DNA of 64,000 nucleotides from Heligmosomoides polygyrus polygyrus (taxonomy: Eukaryota > Nematoda > Chromadorea > Rhabditida > Heligmosomidae). The notes under the pieces were generated by a model that did not search any database, was not told the origin of the DNA, and worked only from the letters and a program-made list of their open reading frames with translations. The stretch spans positions 66,500,983-66,564,982 of the forward strand of contig OX377201.1 in NCBI GenBank assembly GCA_947396885.1, written 5' to 3'. This document shows positions 57,101-64,000 of this stretch, in pieces. How positions within the stretch are numbered: position 1 is the first letter of the stretch; each line of letters begins with the position of its first letter. Both the position numbers and the translations under genes were made by a program.

Positions 57101-60100
57101 ATCTGCTATGTCCTTTGATGTGTTTAGAGATCGACCCATTAATTCGACGAGTGAAGCGTTCATCTTAAAAGAAAACATAACATCGAATTCCTATAACAGA
57201 ATAGCGTGTCAAGCACCATTGACAAGTTGGCAGAATTGTTCACGTCCGTCCGGTGGAATGAAGCGCTTGTTCTACCAGGACTGTAGGCTTCAGAAACTGT
57301 GAGACCAGCAGGAAGTCTCTCTTCTTCATCGATCCCCGCTTCATCAACTTCTGAAGCATTATCGTCACAATTAAGTGCGGAAGCAAGCAAATGGATGAGT
57401 TCGCCATGCACGTGCATTGCCGCAACCTAATGAGGAACAAACACCTCGAGCAAAGAACTGTCTCAACAAGAACAGAAATCATGAAAATAAGAAATGCTAC
57501 AGAAACGTATCCCATCTGATGGGCACCTGCTACGAATGAGTAGAGTGCAGCAAGAATTGTTCGAATTATCTGTGCACAATTCCGCATACATATGCAAGAG
57601 CTGCATCTCTCCAGATCCTCCGAACAAAAAAAAAACTTGATTTGGAGGGAAAACATCGAATTCGTCGGTTCTTCAACCCGTAGGCGGACAGAATACGTAA
57701 TTCGTGCTGCATAAACGCGAACTCCCCCACGTAAACCAAGAAGACACCACACAGTTCAGGCAGCCTACTCTAAGATTGCCAACTCCAACCGTGCTTTTAA
57801 TCCTATCTTTCGTAATCACGACTTCACCTCACAGATCTTTTTGTTCACCAATGCTGCACCTAGCATAAACAGGAAGTGTTTTCACTGAAGAAGGAACATT
57901 TTACGTTAAACGCTTGGGAATGTGGTACGTAATGATGTCTTTCACAGATAAGAAAGAGTGCTGACCGAAAGGATGCTCCTCAAGTCTTCGGACGACCGAC
58001 TATCGCATGATCAGCCTTTAGTTCGTCGCGCAAATCCCAGGCTACGCTCTACTGCTTGTTTACTTTGTTTGTTCCGATAAACCTAGCCCATCAAATTCCA
58101 CGAAGATCATTGGCCTTCGCCTATAATAAGTATAGATCACAGCAGTCTCCAATATGCATTACTCACTATCTTGGCACCTCTACCTCTTCTTCTTCTTCTT
58201 CTTTAGCGTTTGTCTCGCTTCATGACGGGATCCGCTTTTCTGGTGCCATGTCGCCATCTTTCCCGATCCCGTGCTAGATCAGGGTGGACACCAGCTACTT
58301 TAAAGTCCTTGTGTAACGTAGCAGCGTAAGCGAGCTTCACGCATCTTGTCCGCTATCGGCGCGACACCGAACTTCTGCCGAATAGCCTCGTTTCGGATGC
58401 GGTCCAGGCGCGTGACTCCAGCCATCCAGCGCAGCATCTTCGTCTACATGACGCTGAGGCGACTTTCCGTTTCCTTTGTCGCAGGCCAACACTCAGCTCC
58501 GTACATCGCTACCGGCCGGACGACGGTTTTGTAGATCTTCGACTTTAAGCGCTCTGGCATCTTCTTGTCGCAGAGTATTCCAGTCAACGAGCGCCACTTC
58601 GACCAAGCTGCACTCACGCGTGAGTTCACTTCAACCATCAGACTGCCATCAGAAGCTATTGCTGATCCCAGGTATTTAAACACCGAAGTGCGTGCAAGCT
58701 CAGTACCGTTAATCTTAATGGAGCCGGACTCATTTACGTCAGTCGTGAAATACTCGGTCTTCTTGACGTTCAATTTGAGTCCGAACATGGCCAGGCGGTC
58801 GCACCAAGCTTGCACCTCTCGCTCGAGCTCACCTTTGTCTTCGCAGGCGAGCATCACGTCATCAGCATATAGCAACGTCCAAGGGACGGGCTTCTGAAGA
58901 TCTCGCGTAATGGCATCCATTACGACAACAAAGAGGAGTGGGGAAAGCGCAGATCCTTGGTGCACCCCAACAGAGATGGGAAACTCCGTCGAGGTTCCTG
59001 CTGCCGCTTGCACACGACTCTTTGGACAAGAGTATAGCATTCGCATTCTTCGGGAACACCGTGCTGTCGTAGGGCGTACCATATAACCTCACGCGGTAGG
59101 CGATCGAAGGCCTTCTCCAAGTCGAGAAAGGCAAGATGCACCGGCTTCTGTTTCTCGCGATGCTTCTCTACCAGAAGACGGGCGGCATGTATGGCATCGA
59201 TAGTGCCACAACCAGCCACGAAGCCGCACTGATTGCTGGAAAGCTTGACGATTTCGCGAATTCGGCTATCGAGGATTCGCTCGAAGATCTTCATGCTGTG
59301 CGAGAGCAACCGAATCGGACGGTAATTTGAGCAGTCTGCAGGGCTCGCCTTCTTCCAAATCGGGATCATCGTACTTTCCTGCCAAACATCAGGCACCTTC
59401 TTCTCCGCTACAACCTGGTTGAAAAACTTGACCAACCACTCAGCAGAGTACCAGAACTTCGACTTCCATAAGTCAGCTGGCAAGTCATCTGGACCAGTCG
59501 CCCTGCCCGGTCTCATCATCCTCAGAGCCGCGTCAGTTTCCTCCACAGTGATTTTGTGGACGGGACCGTGGATAGAAGCCACAGAAGGGACGGCCGGATG
59601 AGGGAACTCTTAAGTCGAAATTCCCTCGAAATAATCGCACCACCTCTTCAAGGCCTTTTTGCGCTCTGTCAGAAGATGGCCGTTCTCATCATTGATGCCA
59701 AAGAACTTCTCCGTATCCTCGGATTGGCGATGACGGTTTTTCGCAAGTCGGTATAAATACCGCTCGCCATCGCGCGACTCAAGCTTTTCGTAGACATCAT
59801 TGTAATGAGTGGCTTTTGCTACGGCCACAGCCTTCTTGGCAGCTTTTTTCGCTTCGTGGTACTTTTGCCAATTATTGGAGGTCTTGTCGCCGAGAAACAC
59901 ATGATAAAGCGCTTTCTTCTCTCGAACCTTTTCCTTCACATCGTTCGTCACAGCCATGCCTGCATGTCGACCTTTCGTCGTCCAGGCTTCGTAGTGCCAA
60001 GTTCTGACCTCGCAGCTTAAAGTATCGCGTCGGTCGCTTTCTTCCAAGTTTCGTCGACAGTCGTGACTGTCGGTAACCGTACGCGAGAAATCAGCTGCTT

Positions 60101-63035
60101 CCTTCTCTTTCATTCGCCACCACTTGATTCTTGCAGCACCGCATCGCTCAACCTGCTCCAGCCTCGGAGGAGCGATCTTCAAAGTACAGATCAGCGGACG
60201 ATGCTGTGGGGCGACCGTTTCATACGGCACGATCTTCGCGTCTGTGACGAGATTTCGGTCACGATCTCTCACAAGGACGAAGTCTATCTGCGTCTTGGTG
60301 TTCCCACTATAGAACGAGATAAGGTGGGAGTTGCGTTTGCGAAACACGGTGTTCATTATGGTGAGGTTGTGCGAATCCGCATATTCAAGGATACGCTCAC
60401 CATCTGTGTTACGCAACCCATAGCCGAATCCACCATGACAGCTGTACCCGTCTTTCGTAGCGCCTACGTGCCCATTGAGGTCACCAGCGACGATGGTGAC
60501 GTCCTTCGACGTTACCTCTGCTGTCTTCTCATCAAGAAGGCTCCAAAACTCATCCTTGGCTTGATCGGAACAGCCTGTCTGCGGAGCATACGCAGAGAAA
60601 AAGTGGAAGAGTCGCTCCTTAGCGGCGACAACGATCTTCATCAATCGATCGTCAAAGCGCTCAACGCTTACAATCGAGTCTCGGAAACGCTCGGAGACGA
60701 TTATACCAACACCACTGGTGGTCCTGGGACTTCCACATAGAACGGCCTTGAAGCCACGTCCTATATCTCTTGACTTGCGGCAGGACCACCTCGTCTCCTG
60801 CACCGCACAGAAATCAACTCTTCTACGCTCCAGTGCTTCTACCAACTCGGAGGACGGCCCGTCAACGTACCCACATTCAGCGTTGCCACGCGGGTCCTGC
60901 TTACGTTACGGGACTTTCGGACTAGCTCAGTTGCCCCCGATGCCGTCCTCGCACCAGGGACCCTCGCATACTTCTCACACTCGCCGGGCTTTGCGAGTGC
61001 GCGTCGGCTCCCGCGGACGCCGTAGCATTATCTCGAGAAGTCTGAAACGTCATCAACCATATGATGTGACAAAATGTTCGTAGGCCGGCCTGTCACCAGG
61101 GCCTGTCGCCTGCATTCGAATGTCCGTGCTTGGCTTAGCTCGCAGAAGCGAGCAGTTTCCAGTGGCACCACGAGGAGGAACGGACATCGCCACCTTGGCA
61201 CCTCTACCTCAATGGGCCGTTTAAGATGAGCTGGCGTTAATCTATTCGTTCGATTTTTGAAATCTGTGTTTTCCTCAACTCCTCCCTAAGGGCAGTCCGA
61301 TAAACAACTCAAAAAACCTGTTTATACGGTTAGATGCAGAATAGAATTCGAACCGACTTGCACAATAAAAGGTTCAGAACGCCTACTGAAGTTCCAGATG
61401 AGTCTCTAAAAGATAAAATGAGAAAAAAAAACTAAATTTTCCTGTCATATCAGCTGCCAAAGATGAATCTTAATGACAGGACTCTAACATGGACAGCAAA
61501 GGAGTTTTTTAAAGATGGGTTGACAGTTTTCAGAAATAGACCGCACTTGCAAAATTAGTAGTGGTTCGAAACGTCGTAAGAAGCAAGCAAGAAATTTTTT
61601 CAAAAATTGTAATAAACCATAACTGCGCACACAACCAAGGAAATCAAATAGTAACATACCGATACTTCTCAATGCGTCGAGCAAGCTTGTGTCGAGATTC
61701 TTGGCTTTCTTCGTCAACATTTTCAGACTATCGAAGATCTCCTGTTGCTATAATAAAAGCATCCTCAAAGTAAATTAAGAGTAAATTTTGTAGATCACAT
61801 GTTGTTAGGAGCACAATAAGGACACCTATAGTGTTCTACCCATTGGACACTTTCACTACAACCTTCCTTAAATACTCTCTCAGATCTAAAGCAGCTAACA
61901 CACCCAGTGTGACTTTCAAGGTCTTTGTTGTAAGACTCTGATTCGGTTAAGACAAAATAAAAACCACTTGAATAGTACCTTCTCCTCGAAGACCTCATTG
62001 AACAGAAGGCTTTTTTCAAGTACGGCATTGCGGGCGTCGGGGTTCTCTTAAAAAGGCGGATTCAGTGCGAAGACTATCAAGAAGAAACCACGTACTAGGT
62101 GTCGATGGACTTTGTGTCGTGTTCGTGCTTATTCCACTCTGGTCATTCAGCCCTAGAAGTAGAGTGCATTCCTTACGCAGCTCTCTATTTTGCTTGCCAA
62201 GACTGCGAAGGACATCTCGGATTCTTCCTACCTAAAAAGCTTTGATTAATTTCTCATCACGACAATAGAACGCCGGACCACCATGAGGATACAATCTCGG
62301 GTTTTCGAACTATCAGCTGGTTATTAAATGAATCAATGACCATACAAGTCGTAGTGCTTCTTCCTTGTTATGCGACGTGAAAGTAATATGGCTGTAGGAG
62401 AGGTTCGCGTTACGAATCCTTTTCTCGAGAGTGTGGCAGCGTGACATGTAAGCCTGCAATAACCGTATCAATGGGAGAATGGAGGGTGCAAGTCTATAGA
62501 GTGTAGGGAGAGGGTTCACCCTTATTTTATATCATCGGGGTTTTTGTGCAAAAACTTTTATATTGAAAACCCTGAGCACGATTACATATGCATTACAGCT
62601 GTAGAATGACATGTGACGATAACATTGTTTCAGGTAGTAGCGGAAAACTGCCAGACACAGTGGATCCCTCTCCCCTCCGTCTTCCTAGGCTTGCACTTCC
62701 AGGTGGAACTAGCTTGAGGAGGCTGAACAAACCACAAGGGCTGAGCTGGTTTTATTGCGCTCCTCCTCCTCCTCGCGAAGACGAGCCTCCAGATGATCAA
62801 CTCTCTGCAGAAGTGCGTCCACATCGCATCCCTCTCCAACGACAAAAGTCTAAAACGAAGCCGTTCAAGTATGAGGACACGTGCACTTCGAAATACAAAA
62901 CTCAACTTGCTCTGAGATGCTGCGTCAGCGACAACTTTCTCTTCAAGCTGCTTCTGTTGCTCCTCTACTGTTCGTCGTAACACCGCGATCTCCTTCTCCG
63001 ACTCCGTAAGTTGCTTCCGTAACTGCTCCGCAATG
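49593..63035 (-). CDS. Large coiled-coil protein gene with TE-filled introns (partial)
   Basis: Exons (minus): 63035-62936, 62849-62733, 62453-62346, 62231-62096, 62046-61979, 61747-61660; then 57426-57217, 57163-57095, 57030-56941, 56883-56772, 56645-56496, 50782-50688, 50490-50326, 50268-50124, 50038-49923, 49869-49713, 49633-49593 (TGA stop). Phases agree within 63.0-61.7 kb and within 57.4-49.6 kb, including across the 5.7-kb intron (56496 to 50782). An exon near 57530-57620 would link the two blocks, but its donor does not match, so a small exon may be missing. Coiled-coil stretches: AVLRRTVEEQQKQLEEK, HLEARLREEEE, ADEISQLQSIIAQ, KLASAREERDQLLERIRADE. No catalytic motif or known family is recognised. 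The 5' end lies upstream, perhaps outside the window. An RTE LINE sits in one intron. Confidence 0.6.
51117..51187. repeat. (AT)n microsatellite
   Basis: ~35 AT repeats abutting the TA target site of the mariner at 51190. Confidence 0.95.
51246..52264 (-). pseudogene. Mariner transposase (DD34D family), one frameshift
   Basis: ATG at 52264 opens MDQGRIRTFVYYEWLLGN, with a helix-turn-helix region (CQRTVRRWFNRFESGD, ATTLGCSKSTIHNRL), the WVPHxL-like WIPHRLTEANK, and the first catalytic aspartate in VTADESWVLYD. Around 51590 (REKRP / SVHLL) the frame shifts by one base; the remainder (to 51246) has HDNARPHVAKE and SDYHLF. Near the third aspartate one residue is missing (YSHLASSD versus YSSDLAPSD in the 37.6-kb copy). 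The C-terminus is altered by another shift. Not expected to be active. Confidence 0.85.
52302..52348 (-). promoter_or_regulatory. HSE-like motif and TATA box of the mariner transposase
   Basis: GAACCTTCTAGAAGG (52331-52345) and, on the minus strand, GTATATAGGG (52301-52310), upstream of ATG 52264. Same arrangement as 29253-29297. Confidence 0.5.
52436..52665 (+). mobile_element. Solo mariner-like end truncated by the gap
   Basis: TTAGGTTGTCCCATAAGTC start at 52439 and same body as 28874-29161; disappears into the N gap. Confidence 0.65.
52666..52865. other. Assembly gap (200 N)
   Basis: Placeholder-length N run between two different transposon ends; true size unknown. Confidence 0.95.
52866..54113 (-). 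mobile_element. maT-like (DD37D) Tc1/mariner element
   Basis: One TIR is visible at 54070-54113: CAGGGTGGCTGAAAAGTTCG on the minus strand, next to TA at the edge of an (AT)n tract. The other end lies in or beside the N gap. Confidence 0.75.
52964..53956 (-). pseudogene. DD37D transposase with two in-frame stop codons
   Basis: 331 codons in one continuous frame from ATG 53956 to TAA 52964, interrupted only by TAG (~53548) and TGA (~53188). Helix-turn-helix pair at the N-terminus (ADIVRTTGFKQRTVYKIVRR; MATDLGISRERVQHI), a GRP-rich hook (RPRSGRP), then catalytic LFTDEKIF, LQQDWAPAHS and NSPDLNPMDYSVW. The last two aspartates have 37 intervening residues, which defines the maT/DD37D group. Only point mutations separate it from an open frame, so inactivation is recent. 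Confidence 0.85.
54112..54151. repeat. (AT)n microsatellite
   Basis: ~18 AT repeats at the TA target of the maT element. Just beyond (54152-54172, minus strand) TGGCTCAGTGGTTAATC resembles a tRNA A box, possibly a truncated SINE head. Confidence 0.9.
54152..56495. other. Intron or intergenic sequence, no recognised gene
   Basis: Lies in the large inferred intron between exons 56496 and 50782. 55980-56070 on the minus strand has a B-box-like GGGGTTCGATTCTGC but no good A box. Confidence 0.45.
57600..58169. other. Intron sequence, no further exon recognised
   Basis: A T-rich tract at ~57625-57637 (minus strand) precedes a possible exon start at ~57618 (SGEMQLLHMYAELCTD). Nothing else was identified. 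Confidence 0.4.
58187..61193 (-). mobile_element. RTE-type LINE with 17-bp target duplication
   Basis: CTTGGCACCTCTACCTC occurs at 58170-58186 and 61194-61210 and bounds a 3.0-kb minus-strand LINE with a (AAG)n 3' tail. The 3' region lacks ~110 bp relative to the 4.5-kb remnant (join near 58320). It sits in an intron of the coiled-coil gene, in the same orientation as the gene. Confidence 0.9.
58444..60900 (-). pseudogene. RTE LINE polyprotein: endonuclease plus RT, several breaks
   Basis: N-terminal RVATLNVGTLTGR lies at ~60865-60905; a one-base shift joins it to 59610-60845 (FCAVQETRW, IVAGDLNGHVG, QIDFVLVRDRD, endonuclease motifs). A single TAA near 59608 separates it from the RT start (58920-59582: ATGPDDLPADLW, FLDLEKAFDRLPRE). 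A shift near 59050 leads to GVHQGSALSPLLF and the catalytic YADDVML (58444-59082). The endonuclease and RT motifs are present but interrupted. Confidence 0.85.
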
Positions 63036-64000
63036 CTGAAAAAGAAACTCGGGGAAAGAGAAATCAATGTGCCGTGCTATAAATCTTCCAAATTGACTTT
63101 GGCTTCCCGATCTTCAAGTCTATCCTACTTTCTACTACTACTCCTTTCTCCTACTTCTGCCTTTTCCGCTATAATAATTTACAGTAAGCCTTAGCACATC
63201 TTACTTATCCCAAAACACTTCACGATTCTTTGTTGTTCTGCACTACCAATTCGCAAAAGCCATTTGTCGAATTGACGTCTTTCAGTACACACTCCCGCTT
63301 GGATTTATCTCAACCCATTGTCGCTATATCTACACTTCATATCATGGACCCTAGAAGTATCTTTGCTTTCGCCTATGCGGCGCTTTGTTCCCACCGAAAT
63401 GTTGATTTGTTTGCCGCAGATTCTATGACTAGCTGTACTTCTCACGCTTTATGAGGCGAGGCTGCTATGAGGCGAGGCTGGCGGAACAAACGGCTGACTA
63501 CGGAAATATACTAAGGGTAATTGTCAGATTATGGGTATTTCATGAAAACCCTCCACGGAAGCTCTGACCCGGTTCATGTTCTCAGAGTGCAGAATGCCCA
63601 ATCGGCTATTTCCGGACGACAGAGACGAATGAAGACGTCGATGGCACTTAGCAAACAGAAGATCAACAGGATGATAATTTCAGTTGGTGCGATACAATCA
63701 TAAATAGATATAAAGTATGCACTCATCATTCTCCTTGCGTGATGCTCCGCGCACTCTTCCCCACAGGATATCACTGAAGCAGTTTGAACGCGTACTTTGC
63801 CTGCACGACCAACCATGGTGTAGCCCAGCCAATGGATAAGCTAGTGTTGTACGATTATCAAACAGGCTTGGTAAAAATTCACGGAAGCAGGATGGATCAA
63901 AGAACTGGTTAGCTAGGCGGCAACCTAGACACTGAATCGAGACCGGCGTATGAGAAGGCCGACGCTGTGCTTCGCTTCACTTTTAAAACGAGGCGTTTCA
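63036..64000. other. Upstream region, no clear exon
   Basis: Would contain the 5' part of the coiled-coil gene if it begins in this window. An 80-codon minus frame at 63574-63816 has a hydrophobic stretch (IIILLIFCLLSAIDVFI) but no supporting splice signals. Confidence 0.35.

Overview
The window looks like repeat-rich nuclear DNA of a nematode, most likely a clade V (strongylid, hookworm-like) parasite. The reasons are 49-87 bp introns with TTTCAG-type acceptors, a mix of Tc1, mariner, maT, RTE, CR1 and Penelope elements, and no bacterial or organellar gene organisation. The species call is inference. Two 200-N scaffold gaps are present (31170-31369 and 52666-52865).

Layout. 0.1-1.3 kb: two minisatellite arrays. 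1.6-2.5 kb: a decayed Tc1/mariner-type element with a nested foldback. 4.0-6.8 kb: a tRNA-derived SINE, an RTE LINE remnant split by a MITE with a 3-bp target duplication, and dispersed repeats X and Y. 7.0-10.2 kb: a near-complete RTE LINE. 10.2-12.96 kb: the most interesting unit, a DNA transposon with two intact, intron-containing, head-to-head genes: a BEN-domain protein (minus, five exons, 271 aa) and a DD34E Tc1-type transposase (plus, six exons, 326 aa), flanked by ~40-bp inverted repeats. Repeats Y and X and the SINE recur in inverted order at 13.1-14.9 kb. 16.4-18.2 kb: CR1-like LINE remnant. 18.4-24.4 kb: an imperfect inverted duplication with near-identical outer arms and ~75-80% similar inner arms. 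23.9-25.0 kb: Penelope-like (PLE) remnant. 25.2-36.9 kb: a palindrome with 5.17-kb, almost identical arms carrying a PLE GIY-YIG ORF, a CR1 tail and mariner 5' ends; the central N gap is flanked by an exact 369-bp duplication and is probably a scaffolding error. 36.9-39.8 kb: chimeric mariner, another mariner N-terminus, and a PLE reverse transcriptase. 41.6-63.0 kb: host-gene territory on the minus strand, with short exons encoding one or two unidentified coiled-coil proteins. Intergenic and intron space is filled by foldbacks, a non-autonomous hAT, a mariner with TIRs at both ends, a DD37D maT element and a second RTE LINE with a 17-bp target duplication. A two-exon plus-strand gene for an eight-cysteine protein lies at 48.9-49.3 kb.

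How parts relate. Most annotated length is transposon-derived, and nesting gives relative ages: MITE inside RTE remnant, RTE inside the end of the BEN/Tc1 element, hAT inside a foldback, RTE inside a coiled-coil gene intron. Exon models were built by hand from GT/AG sites and checked for reading phase. The BEN gene, the Tc1 transposase, exon runs of the coiled-coil genes and the cysteine-rich gene close in phase, which chance would not give. No transcript or homology search was available; family names rest on visible motifs.
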